A stretch of 64,000 nt of DNA from Cryobacterium tagatosivorans (GTDB taxonomy: Bacteria > Actinomycetota > Actinomycetes > Actinomycetales > Microbacteriaceae). The DNA lies in assembly GCF_004402215.1 (NCBI RefSeq), contig NZ_SOEZ01000070.1, positions 1-64,000 of the forward strand, written 5' to 3'. The notes below the pieces were generated by a model. The model was not told the DNA's origin, did no database searches, and worked only from the letters and a program-made list of their open reading frames with translations. The translations under genes were made by a program, and so were the position numbers. This document shows positions 25,628-34,104 of the stretch, one piece after another (position 1 is the stretch's first letter; the number at the start of each line of letters is the position of its first letter).

Positions 25628-26584
25628 ATGGGGCCGTTTAGGAAGAGGGGTCGCAACAGCCGTAACCGCCGTGCTCTCATGCTGGTCGGGCTCGTTGTTT
25701 TCGTCCTTTTCGACATCGCCCTGGTCGCCTTCGCGCTGGGAGGCCCGCTCAAGCCTGCCTCGGTCGACGCCAACCCGACGGCGGTCGAGAATGTCGAGAC
25801 CACGCCCACGCCACCCCCGGCGGTCGAGCCTGTCGAGACCCCCGTCGCCGCCGCAGTGCCCCCCACCCGCATCCTCTCCGCCCTCGACGGGACAACCGCC
25901 TGGCGGGCCAGCACCGCATCGTGCCCCAGGTCGCAGGCCAACCCCGAGCTGACCACCGACTCCGGGGCCACCTGGGAGAGGTCCAACGCGTCGATCAACA
26001 CCGGCGCCTCGTCCATCCTTTCGATCAACGCCATCAGCGACTCACAGGCGTCAATGGTGACCCTGGCAGCAGACGGTTGTGCGCCTCAGCTCATCGGTAC
26101 TTTCGTAGCCGGCGCCGAATGGGCGGACTTTCCTGACCGCCTCAGCGGCAACTGGTACGTCGACCCGTCCGACCGCGCCACCGTGCACAGTCCCGCCGGT
26201 TCCTTCAAGGCGCCCTGCGCGTCGGTCATCGCGCTCGCGCCCCGGACCGACGCCGACGCCGGCGTACTCTGCGCCGACGGCACAATCGCACGCACGAGCG
26301 ACGGCGCAGCGGGCTGGGGCAAGTCGATTTCGCTTCCTGGCGCCGTCAATCTGGCTGTCTCGGGTGACGGGTACATCGTCGCAGCGGCGGGCCAGAAGGG
26401 ATGCGCGGGCGTTCAGGTGCTGTCCACCTCGGAGGCCCTGGACGGATCGCTGACCGCGGACGGGTGCCGCGAAGTGACGTTCAAGCCGGGAGCAGTCGCG
26501 CTGTCCAGCGCTGAGGGGGTCGTGTGGCTCTGGGCGGGGGATACGTTCGCGCAATCCTCCGATGGGGGCGCCACATGGGGCTAG
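25628..26584 (+). CDS. Membrane-anchored secreted protein with Asp-box-like motifs, unknown function
   Basis: A 318-residue protein with a basic N-terminus and one TM at about residues 16-38. A Pro-rich linker (about 48-80) follows, encoded in part by two copies of the 19-bp palindrome, then an extracytoplasmic domain. The latter has TTDSGATW and SSDGGATWG (S-x-D-x-G-x-T-W Asp-box motifs), consistent with a beta-propeller, and several Cys that may form disulfides. It lies between the phosphatase and the sugar transferase and overlaps the latter by ten bases, so a role in polymer handling is plausible but unproven. Confidence 0.7.
   Translation: MGPFRKRGRNSRNRRALMLVGLVVFVLFDIALVAFALGGPLKPASVDANPTAVENVETTPTPPPAVEPVETPVAAAVPPTRILSALDGTTAWRASTASCPRSQANPELTTDSGATWERSNASINTGASSILSINAISDSQASMVTLAADGCAPQLIGTFVAGAEWADFPDRLSGNWYVDPSDRATVHSPAGSFKAPCASVIALAPRTDADAGVLCADGTIARTSDGAAGWGKSISLPGAVNLAVSGDGYIVAAAGQKGCAGVQVLSTSEALDGSLTADGCREVTFKPGAVALSSAEGVVWLWAGDTFAQSSDGGATWG
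25783..25840 (+). repeat. Two in-frame copies of the 19-bp palindrome inside coding sequence
   Basis: GGTCGAGAATGTCGAGACC (25783-25801) and GGTCGAGCCTGTCGAGACC (25822-25840) both lie in the linker-encoding part of the gene at 25628. They encode VENVET and VEPVET. The second copy matches the intergenic copy at 110-128 except for one base. Confidence 0.85.
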
Positions 26585-28023
26585 ACGGTAACGTTCCCTC
26601 TTGGCAGCGTGATTACGCCCGCCGACTCTTCTTCGCCGACTTCGCAGCCGTTGCGGCTGCCATTTTCGGCAGCCAGATCCTGTGGTTCGGGTCTCGCCGA
26701 GCCGACTTGCGCGTTCCAATCGAGCGTGTCGCAGACTTCACCGTGGAATATACCTTGGTGTCAGCGGCCCTCGTCGTGCTCTGGATGCTTGCGTTGGGAT
26801 TTTACGCAACGCGGGACCGTAAGATCATCGGGTCCGGCAGCATTGAGTACCGCCGCATCGTGGACGCAACTATGCGGTTGTTTGGGATGGCCGCCATCAT
26901 GGTATTCGTTTTCAAGCTCGACCTGGCTCGCGGATACTTCTTGACCGCGCTCCCTGCCGGTTTGCTCCTTATCCTGGTAGGTCGGTGGCTGTGCCGTCAG
27001 TGGCTCATCGGGCGCCGCGCCCAAGGGCAATACGTGCACCGTGCCCTTGTGGTGGGGGAGAGGGTCAAGAGCACGCATGTTGCCGAGAGCATCCAGCGCG
27101 ACCCAGCCGCTGGTCTCTACGTCGTGGGGGCGCTCACCGAAAACGGCACCATCAAGCATGACCTCATAGAGAGGGTTCCCGTGCTTGGCGATTTCACCGA
27201 AGTCCTTGCTGCTATCGAGCAGCTTCAGGTCGACACGGTTATCTTCACGGGCGCCGATAATTTTGGGCCGCGGCGGATGAGGGAACTGGGCTGGGAGCTC
27301 GAGTCGCGAAAGATTGACCTGATCATGGCCCCGGCCCTCACGGATATCGCCGGCCCGCGTATCCATGCCCGTCCGGTGGCAGGGCTGCCACTCATCCAGG
27401 TAGAGTTTCCGACGTTTGAGGGAGCCAAACACGGGGCAAAGCGAGCCTTCGACGTGATCGCCTCTGGCATGGGCCTCGTTCTTCTGAGCCCAGTTCTCCT
27501 GGGGATCGTCATTGCCATCCGGCGCGACAGTGACGGCCCCGCCCTATTCCGCCAGGACCGGGTCGGTCTCAATGGCGAGGGCTTCCGCATGATCAAGTTC
27601 CGCTCGATGGTCGCGGATGCCGAGGCGCAACTCCCCAGTCTGCTCGACCAGTCCGACGGAAACGGCATGCTCTTCAAACTGAAGGCGGACCCAAGAGTGA
27701 CGAAGGTCGGCAGTGTCCTGCGCCGGTACAGTCTTGACGAACTTCCTCAATTGGTGAATGTCTTTCTTGGCGATATGGCTCTCGTGGGCCCTCGCCCGCC
27801 TCTCGTCAGCGAGGTTGAGGAATACGACGGCTGGGCGCAGCGCCGCCTCCTGGTGAAGCCGGGAATCACGGGCCTTTGGCAAGTAAGCGGGAGATCTGAC
27901 CTCTCCTGGGAGGACAGTATCCGGCTCGACCTGTACTACGTCGAAAATTGGTCGCCGACCGGTGACGTGATCATTCTCTATCGGACGATTCGCGCTATCC
28001 TGCGGCCCGCAGGCGCGTATTGA
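26575..28023 (+). CDS. Polyprenyl-phosphate sugar-1-phosphate transferase (WcaJ/CpsE-like)
   Basis: A 482-residue initiating transferase for repeat-unit synthesis. Four to five N-terminal TMs (about 15-150) precede a Rossmann-like CoA-binding region (about 155-270). The bacterial sugar transferase domain (about 290-480) has KRAFDVIASG, FRQDRVG, MIKFRSM, SLDELPQL, VGPRPPL and LKPGITGLWQ-type motifs. It loads the first sugar phosphate, often glucose or galactose, onto undecaprenyl phosphate. ATG 26575 overlaps the previous gene by ten bases. GC content falls from here on, as in many variable polysaccharide clusters. Confidence 0.93.
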   Translation: MGLDGNVPSWQRDYARRLFFADFAAVAAAIFGSQILWFGSRRADLRVPIERVADFTVEYTLVSAALVVLWMLALGFYATRDRKIIGSGSIEYRRIVDATMRLFGMAAIMVFVFKLDLARGYFLTALPAGLLLILVGRWLCRQWLIGRRAQGQYVHRALVVGERVKSTHVAESIQRDPAAGLYVVGALTENGTIKHDLIERVPVLGDFTEVLAAIEQLQVDTVIFTGADNFGPRRMRELGWELESRKIDLIMAPALTDIAGPRIHARPVAGLPLIQVEFPTFEGAKHGAKRAFDVIASGMGLVLLSPVLLGIVIAIRRDSDGPALFRQDRVGLNGEGFRMIKFRSMVADAEAQLPSLLDQSDGNGMLFKLKADPRVTKVGSVLRRYSLDELPQLVNVFLGDMALVGPRPPLVSEVEEYDGWAQRRLLVKPGITGLWQVSGRSDLSWEDSIRLDLYYVENWSPTGDVIILYRTIRAILRPAGAY

Positions 28024-28107
28024 AGGACACGCCCAACCCTCGTGGATGTCAAGGGGATGGACGAAAGATAGACTTGGTGTCTATTGGCGCGATGCGCCTG
28101 CAATTAA

Positions 28108-28902
28108 GTGGGTGCTGAGTTGAATTCGGGGATCAAGGAACTAGACCAGCGCGCCCAGCTTTCGCAATGGGTGGGTCCCGTTCAGTTCAGTTCGAGCAGC
28201 CCACAGGGAGCATGCGACCAGATCATTGCTCTGGCGCATGCGGGGCGTGGGCGTCACGTGCATCTGGCTAACGCCTACACCGTGGCTCTCGCCGATCAAT
28301 CCGTGGACTATTGCGACATTCTTGCGGCGCCGGCAGTCAACTTCCCTGATGGCAAGCCAATTGGATGGATCTCGGCGCTCCGGCGACATGCCCCTAGGCT
28401 GCAACAAGTCCGTGGTCCGCAGCTCTTTCTCGACGTCTTCGATCAGGGCCGCGCGTCGGGCGTCAGGCACTTTCTCTTGGGATCAACACCGGAAGTATTA
28501 GCCGCGCTCGATCGCCAACTGAGGACGTTATTCCCGGGGATCGAGATTGCGGGCATAGAGAGTCCGCCCTTTCGTGCCCTGGCGAAAGCGGAATACTTGG
28601 ATCAGGACGCTCGTATTCTAGCCAGTGGAGCCAACATAGTCTGGGTGGGGCTCGGGACGCCGAAACAGGATTTCGAGGCTGAGCGCCTCTCTCGCCAACT
28701 CCCGATTGTAGCCGTTGCCATAGGCGCGGCTTTTGACTTCGCCGCCGGCACGACCCGTCAGGCTCCCGCGTGGATGACTCGAGTGGGCCTTGAGTGGTTT
28801 TTCCGACTGATGAGTGATCCGCGGCGCCTGTGGAAGCGATATTTCTTCGGGAATGCAAGATTCTTGAAAGCAGTGCTGTCGGCGCCTGCCGCGACGGACT
28901 AG
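28108..28902 (+). CDS. WecB/TagA/CpsF-family glycosyltransferase (GT26)
   Basis: A 264-residue GT26 enzyme. Family motifs: HVHLANAYTVALA near 50-62, FPDGKPIGW near 80-88, LLGSTPEV, and IVWVGLGTPKQD near 176-187. TagA-type enzymes add the second sugar to a lipid-linked primer on the inner membrane face. GTG 28108 is the chosen start; an 84-bp gap separates it from the sugar transferase. The C-terminal RLMSDPRRLWKRY is the usual membrane-association segment. Confidence 0.9.
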   Translation: MGAELNSGIKELDQRAQLSQWVGPVQFSSSSPQGACDQIIALAHAGRGRHVHLANAYTVALADQSVDYCDILAAPAVNFPDGKPIGWISALRRHAPRLQQVRGPQLFLDVFDQGRASGVRHFLLGSTPEVLAALDRQLRTLFPGIEIAGIESPPFRALAKAEYLDQDARILASGANIVWVGLGTPKQDFEAERLSRQLPIVAVAIGAAFDFAAGTTRQAPAWMTRVGLEWFFRLMSDPRRLWKRYFFGNARFLKAVLSAPAATD

Positions 28903-28980
28903 TTGACATGCGGCATCAAGGTGAGGCGCCCACTGTTGACCTCACCCTCGTCTATTGCGACGAAGGGGAGGTGGTTTGAA

Positions 28981-29538
28981 GTGTTGCGGCATTTAGGGAA
29001 CATGGTTTTGCGGCGCCTCGCCGTTCGGGAAAACGTCGCAATTGGGTCCGGATTTCACGTGGGTCCTGGCTCCGTCGTGTGGGCGCCCCGGTCTCTGACG
29101 ATCGGGAACGATGTGTACCTCGGCAAGAACGTGACCATTGAAATCGACGGGGAAATCGGTGACGGGGTCCTGGTTGCAAACCTTGTGGGGATTGTGGGCC
29201 GCACAGACCACGATCAGCTCGACCTTGGAGTAAGCATCCGACGGAGTAGATGGGTGGGTGACCACCCCGGTGAACTGAGCCAGCGAACGATCATCGGGTC
29301 CGATGTATGGATCGGATATGGCGCAATCATATTATCCGGGGTCACGATTGGTGACAGCTCAATCGTCGGATCCGGCGCCGTCGTTATCGGAGACATCCCA
29401 GCCAACTCTGTGGCCGTGGGCAATCCGGCGAGAGTGATAGGGCAGAGATTCGATCCCGACGAGCTCGCTCGACACTGGGACCAGCTGCGGGCGAGTGGTC
29501 ACCGCCTTCTTAGCGGCCGACACGGGGCCGCGCATTGA
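28981..29538 (+). CDS. Hexapeptide-repeat O-acyltransferase, paralogue A
   Basis: A 185-residue left-handed beta-helix acyltransferase. GTG 28981 was chosen because AAGGGGAGGTGG lies just upstream; an in-frame TTG at 28903 would add 26 unconserved residues. Hexapeptide repeats run through the middle, e.g. [20 protein letters not shown], followed by [11 protein letters not shown]. It probably acetylates a glycan residue, with the acyl-CoA binding loop at DIPANS. It is clearly paralogous to the protein at 33506 (shared [20 protein letters not shown] and [16 protein letters not shown]). Confidence 0.88.
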   Translation: MLRHLGNMVLRRLAVRENVAIGSGFHVGPGSVVWAPRSLTIGNDVYLGKNVTIEIDGEIGDGVLVANLVGIVGRTDHDQLDLGVSIRRSRWVGDHPGELSQRTIIGSDVWIGYGAIILSGVTIGDSSIVGSGAVVIGDIPANSVAVGNPARVIGQRFDPDELARHWDQLRASGHRLLSGRHGAAH

Positions 29539-30662
29539 GAGTTGCGATTATCCACCCATGGTTTCCGCAATACCGTGTGGCGTTCTTCGAACTCCTCGTG
29601 CGGCAGGCGGCGGCAGAAGGCATCGAAGTCCACATCTACCACGGTGAAACCCCCCGCGAATGGCGAGCCCGCCGGGACTCGAGCTCGTCGCCCCTGTTTC
29701 ACCAGCTCGCGACGAGATTCCTCTCCATCCGCGGACGCGACTTGTCCCTCAAGAACCTCTCTCCTCTCTACGCACGGGGGCCATACGACCTGATCATTGT
29801 TGAACAAGCCGTCAGGAATATCGAAACCTATGGAATCGTCGCCAGACGCTTCAGGACTCCGGTCGCATTTTGGGGGCATGGACGCACCTACACAGCACGT
29901 GTCGGGAGGGCTCAGGAAGCCGCCAAACAGTGGCTAACCCGCCGAGGAGTGTGGTTCTTTGCATACACAGAGGGCGGCGCGGACGCAGTCGAGGCCCAGG
30001 GCTTCCCGCGAACTCGAACAACGATTGTCCAGAATTCCATCGACACAACGGCCCTGAAACAGCAGATCGCGAATGTCGAGGCGCCTGAACTTGACGCCTT
30101 TATTGCGCAGCACGACCTCAAAGGGAAGACGGCTATTTTCGTGGGCGGATTGGACGAATCAAAGCGAATTCCGTTTCTTCTGAGTGCAGCAGGGATCGCT
30201 CATTCACAAGACGAGGACTTCCGTCTTTTGATCGCTGGCAGCGGTGCACATAGCGCATTGGTGGAACAGGCTGCCAGCGATCACAGCTGGGTTAGGTATC
30301 TCGGTCCAGCCTTTGGGCTTGAGAAGGCGCAAGCCATGGCAGCGTCGCAGATTATCGCGATGCCCGGGCGCGTGGGCCTCATTACGGTGGACGGATTCGC
30401 CGCTGGCTTGCCCGTCGTGACGACTGATTGGCCGTGGCATGCCCCGGAATTTGAATACCTTGTGCACGGGGAGAATGCCGTAATCTCTGGCAACAGCATA
30501 GAAGGATTTGCTGCTGACCTGATTGCAGTGCTGAACGATGATGAGCGACTCCGGGAGATGCGCGCCTCCTGCCTTCTGGCGAGTGAGCGTTTCACCGTAA
30601 GAGCAATGGTGCAGAACTTCGTCCGCGGATTACACCTTGCACTTGAGCGGAGCAGCGCATGA
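29535..30662 (+). CDS. GT4-type glycosyltransferase
   Basis: A 375-residue GT-B enzyme starting at TTG, with a four-base overlap with the acyltransferase stop. The N-terminal half has the RVAIIHPWFPQYRVAFF acceptor-domain motif. The C-terminal donor domain (about 185-375) has IFVGGLDESKRI, LLIAGSG, VGLITVDGFAAGLPVV and the E of APEFEYLVHGENA. It adds a sugar to the lipid-linked repeat unit; donor specificity cannot be told. It overlaps the next gene (ATGA). Confidence 0.88.
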   Translation: MRVAIIHPWFPQYRVAFFELLVRQAAAEGIEVHIYHGETPREWRARRDSSSSPLFHQLATRFLSIRGRDLSLKNLSPLYARGPYDLIIVEQAVRNIETYGIVARRFRTPVAFWGHGRTYTARVGRAQEAAKQWLTRRGVWFFAYTEGGADAVEAQGFPRTRTTIVQNSIDTTALKQQIANVEAPELDAFIAQHDLKGKTAIFVGGLDESKRIPFLLSAAGIAHSQDEDFRLLIAGSGAHSALVEQAASDHSWVRYLGPAFGLEKAQAMAASQIIAMPGRVGLITVDGFAAGLPVVTTDWPWHAPEFEYLVHGENAVISGNSIEGFAADLIAVLNDDERLREMRASCLLASERFTVRAMVQNFVRGLHLALERSSA

Positions 30663-31513
30663 GATTTGAAGTTATCGTCGCATGCCACAACAGGAGAGAG
30701 CTCACCCTTCATGCCTTCGAGCGTGCGCAGATCGCAGCGAGTGAGGCGAAGATTGAGGTCGCATTCACCTTGTATGACGATGGGTCTGTCGACGGGACCT
30801 CGGATGCCGTATCGGCTTCGCCACACGCGGTCCGAATCCTGCATGGTGATGGCACCGCCTTTTGGGCTCAGAGCATGGCTCTCGCAGAGGCTGCGGTGCT
30901 CGCGTCAAGCCCGTCGCAGCCAGGGACTTACCTCATTTGGCTCAACGACGACGTCATCCTGGATGGGAATGCATTTAGGACGCTGAGCCTTGCCATCGAC
31001 GAGCACCCAAGCGCCGTGATTGTTGGTGCCATGCGCGATCTGTCCACTGGCGAAGTCACCTACTCTGGCATGCGCAGAAAGGGACGCCATCCACTCAGTT
31101 TTGAATTGGTGAAACCGAGTTCATTTTCGCAGCCCGTCGAGACGTTCAATGGGAATCTCGTGGCAGTGCCGTTGGGAATTGCTCGCACGGTAGGGGGAAT
31201 AGACGGCGGCTTTTCACACGCGCTCGCGGACATCGACTACGGGTTGAGATGCGGCCGGGCCGGCGTGCCAGTCCTCCTGGCCCCGGGAACCTTGGGGACC
31301 TGTTCTCGCAATGCCACGTCTCCGCGTGCCTCGGCCCTCGTCGAATGGCGCGCATTCACGGGGCCGAAAGGCGGCGGCAACTTCTCGTCCCAGAGGCGGA
31401 TCCTTCGAAAGAGCAACCGGCGCACCTGGCTCGTCGTTGTCGCGATCAGTTACGGACTCTGGTGGGTCCGGAGGCTCTCCTCCGTCCGGCCCGTGTCGAG
31501 GCTTACGTCGTGA
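30659..31513 (+). CDS. GT2 family glycosyltransferase
   Basis: A 284-residue GT-A enzyme. VIVACHNRREL opens the nucleotide-binding region, YDDGSVDGT follows at about 39-47, and the DXD-equivalent IWLNDDVIL is near 92-100. FSHALADIDYGLR is the acceptor/catalytic region of rhamnosyltransferase-like members. A C-terminal hydrophobic stretch (about 256-272) may bind the membrane. It is coupled by four-base overlaps to both neighbours. Confidence 0.87.
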   Translation: MRFEVIVACHNRRELTLHAFERAQIAASEAKIEVAFTLYDDGSVDGTSDAVSASPHAVRILHGDGTAFWAQSMALAEAAVLASSPSQPGTYLIWLNDDVILDGNAFRTLSLAIDEHPSAVIVGAMRDLSTGEVTYSGMRRKGRHPLSFELVKPSSFSQPVETFNGNLVAVPLGIARTVGGIDGGFSHALADIDYGLRCGRAGVPVLLAPGTLGTCSRNATSPRASALVEWRAFTGPKGGGNFSSQRRILRKSNRRTWLVVVAISYGLWWVRRLSSVRPVSRLTS

Positions 31514-32865
31514 GTTCTCTGTGGGACGGCATGCTCGGTGTTGGCGCCCTGGCCGGTTTGATTCTCTTCGTGGTTGCCGTGCGGCGTTGGCCGGTTGTCG
31601 GCGCGGTCGTCCTCGCGATCAATGTCTTGCTCGCTTGGGAATTTCCAAACGCGACCGCCTTAGCGGTAGTGGAGGGCAGGAGCATTTATTTCCTTGACGT
31701 TCTGGGGCTGGCTCTCCTTCTCGTAGGGCTTGCCGGCGTCAAGCAGTTGTTCAGGAACCTCGGATCTGTCGCCTGGCTGTGGCTAGCCTTTGGTCTGGTG
31801 CTCCTCGTATCACTAGCTCGTGGGCTGACGCAACTTGACCCGGGGGTGGCGGTAACCGAATTCAGATCCTTCTTTTACAACTTCGCCACGATCACCTGGG
31901 CAATGACGCTCGCGTGGAACCCGGCTCGAACACGCGTGCTTGTCGAGAAGTTTGCGCTGGCCCTGGGCTGGGGGCTGGTGGTCGTCGGCGGCTATCACTT
32001 GGCTCGATACGGACTCGGCTCTGCGTCCGCCTTTGTCGATGCGAGTACCGGTCTGAACCAGACTTCACGCCCGCTGGTCTCAGGGCAGGCGCTGATCCTG
32101 CTTATCTGCGCGGTTGTCAGTCTGTGGCTCTGGGGGCGCGATCGGAGGAAATCGGTTCTGCTTAGTTCGATCGTGTTCCTTGCTGTGGTGGTGGTTGTCC
32201 AACAGCGCACCGTGTGGGGGGTGGCTATCGCCGTGGCAGCCGTGATTTTCGTCGTCAGCAAGTCGAACACCAAGAGTGCAATGGTCGTTTTCGGGATCGT
32301 CGCGGCGTGGGGTGTCGGACTTGTCCTGGCCACTGGCGCGGCGGGCGATCTCCTGGCCCAGCTTGAGGATTCTGCCACAAATTTCGCCACGTATGACGCG
32401 CGCCTGACCAGCTGGGCCGACCTGATTGACCGCTCGATCTCGCACGGCTTCGAGCACGTCGCGTTCGGGGCGCCATTTGGGAGCGGCTATGGCCGCTTCG
32501 AGGGGGCCGGTCGTTGGGTGGAGTTCGCCCCACACAACTGGTACTTAACTGTATATCTGCGAGCCGGACTTCTGGGGTTCGCCCTGTTCGCGCTCTTCCT
32601 CATTCTCGTGCTGGTTAGGGCTCTGCGCACACGCGGGAACTCCGCAGCCATCGCGATCCTCGTCGCTTGCCTCGTCTACGGGTGGAGTTACTCGTGGTTG
32701 TGGTACACGGGAGGCCTACTGGGCTGGGCAATATCGCGTTCAACTGGCAGAGGCGAGCTGCCTCCCCGTAGTCGACCGACTCGACCGGCCGACCTGGTCC
32801 GACCGCCCCAGGGGCTTCCCCATAGGTACGAGCCACCGGGGTCAGTGCATGAAGGAGTACGATGA
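31510..32865 (+). CDS. O-antigen ligase/polymerase-like membrane protein (Wzy candidate)
   Basis: A 451-residue polytopic protein with about 11-12 hydrophobic segments, starting at GTG 31510 (GTGA overlap with the GT2 stop). A large extracytoplasmic loop near residues 285-345 includes TYDARLTSW and then FAPHNWYL, resembling the loop of Wzy_C/ligase-type polymerases with the HN motif. The last ~50 residues are Pro/Arg-rich and cytoplasmic. As the only polymerase candidate in the locus, it would join repeat units outside the membrane. Confidence 0.8.
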   Translation: MSSLWDGMLGVGALAGLILFVVAVRRWPVVGAVVLAINVLLAWEFPNATALAVVEGRSIYFLDVLGLALLLVGLAGVKQLFRNLGSVAWLWLAFGLVLLVSLARGLTQLDPGVAVTEFRSFFYNFATITWAMTLAWNPARTRVLVEKFALALGWGLVVVGGYHLARYGLGSASAFVDASTGLNQTSRPLVSGQALILLICAVVSLWLWGRDRRKSVLLSSIVFLAVVVVVQQRTVWGVAIAVAAVIFVVSKSNTKSAMVVFGIVAAWGVGLVLATGAAGDLLAQLEDSATNFATYDARLTSWADLIDRSISHGFEHVAFGAPFGSGYGRFEGAGRWVEFAPHNWYLTVYLRAGLLGFALFALFLILVLVRALRTRGNSAAIAILVACLVYGWSYSWLWYTGGLLGWAISRSTGRGELPPRSRPTRPADLVRPPQGLPHRYEPPGSVHEGVR

Positions 32866-33455
32866 GGCGTTTGAAGACGGTCCTGCGCCGTATGGCGATG
32901 CTTCCCAGGCTGATCATTTTGCGGACGTCGGGCGTAAGCGTGGGCACAAATGTGCGCGTCTACGGGCGGGTGCGCATCCATCGAGCGGAGGGCAGCACGA
33001 TATCGCTGGCCAGCAATGTTGTCCTGAACGCGGACGCGCGTCGCAACACATTGGAATCGAGAGGCCCAGTCATTCTGAAAACGCTGAGCCCCCATGCGCT
33101 GCTCAGCATCGGGAAGGACTCCGGTATGACGAGTGCCACCATAAGCTCGGCCAGTGAAATTTCAATTGGCGACCGGGTACTCATCGGCGCCGGCGTATTG
33201 ATTACGGATTCCGATCATCACGTCGTTCGACCGCCAACGGGCATGCACCGGAGATATCTGGGCTTCCCGCCCGTACGCGCTGGAGATCGCGTGCGAATCG
33301 CAGACGATGTGTTCATCGGGGCGCGTTCTATCGTTCTCAAGGGAGTGAGTATCGGCGCGCGGTCCGTGATCGGCGCAGGTTCTGTTGTCGTGAACGACAT
33401 CCCGCCGGACGTGATCGCCGCCGGCAATCCATGCCGAGTCTTAGGGACCCTCTGA
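32862..33455 (+). CDS. Hexapeptide-repeat acyltransferase (CatB/WbbJ-like)
   Basis: A 197-residue left-handed beta-helix protein that overlaps the polymerase gene (ATGA). The catalytic-region His is in [10 protein letters not shown], followed by hexapeptide turns ([19 protein letters not shown]) and the end motif [12 protein letters not shown]. It is more distant from the two flanking paralogues at 28981 and 33506. It is a probable acetyltransferase for the polymer. Confidence 0.87.
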   Translation: MRRLKTVLRRMAMLPRLIILRTSGVSVGTNVRVYGRVRIHRAEGSTISLASNVVLNADARRNTLESRGPVILKTLSPHALLSIGKDSGMTSATISSASEISIGDRVLIGAGVLITDSDHHVVRPPTGMHRRYLGFPPVRAGDRVRIADDVFIGARSIVLKGVSIGARSVIGAGSVVVNDIPPDVIAAGNPCRVLGTL

Positions 33456-33505
33456 GCCACTGCCAGGGGGACGATGAGTATGCAACCAAGGAGATGAAAG
33501 CCGCC

Positions 33506-34045
33506 ATGCTAAAGAAGCTGAAGGTCGCGTATTGGAGACGGCGCACGATTCGACAGAATGTAACTGTTGGCGACAGGTTTGTCTTTGGCACTGACTCAGT
33601 CGTGTGGGCTCCGCGTAGTCTCGATATCGGAAACAACGTGAGTCTGGGATCGAATGTTCGCATCGAGGTTGATGGCAAGATCGGCGATGACGTCTTGATC
33701 GCGAATGGCGTCGGGATCGTAGGGCGGGAGGACCATGACATGGGTCAAGTCGGGGTTTCCATTCGCGACTCACGGTGGGTCGGGCGTCACGCGGATGACA
33801 TGAGCCATGAGACGATCGTAGGCTCGGATGTCTGGATCGGATACGCCGCGACTGTACTTTCGGGCGTAACGATCGGGGACAGCAGCATCGTAGGTGCGGG
33901 CTCGGTTGTCACTAAGGACATCCCGGCAAACTCGATAGCGGTCGGCAACCCGGCACGCGTCATTGGCGCACGATTCGACCAGGAATCCTTCACACGACAC
34001 TGGGCCGCGCTTCACCAAGCCGGGATTGCTCGAATGACGCCCTGA
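33506..34045 (+). CDS. Hexapeptide-repeat O-acyltransferase, paralogue B
   Basis: A 179-residue protein closely related to the one at 28981. AAGGAG at 33488-33493 lies twelve bases before ATG 33506; the ATG at 33494 abuts AAGGAG and is less likely. Hexapeptide repeats include [20 protein letters not shown] and end in [14 protein letters not shown]. The two paralogues bracket a block of two GTs, the polymerase and another acyltransferase. A role in acetylating a different position or residue is possible. Confidence 0.87.
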   Translation: MLKKLKVAYWRRRTIRQNVTVGDRFVFGTDSVVWAPRSLDIGNNVSLGSNVRIEVDGKIGDDVLIANGVGIVGREDHDMGQVGVSIRDSRWVGRHADDMSHETIVGSDVWIGYAATVLSGVTIGDSSIVGAGSVVTKDIPANSIAVGNPARVIGARFDQESFTRHWAALHQAGIARMTP

Positions 34046-34104
34046 CCTGTCGTAGCCCCCAGTCTCACCTCGAGAATCTCGAACAGAAAGCTGAATCACG
34101 CTTC

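Noticed and set aside
31129-31147. Fifth palindrome copy (CCCGTCGAGACG) in the GT2 gene at 30659
   Set aside because: Only one half matches and the other arm is absent; it is likely chance.
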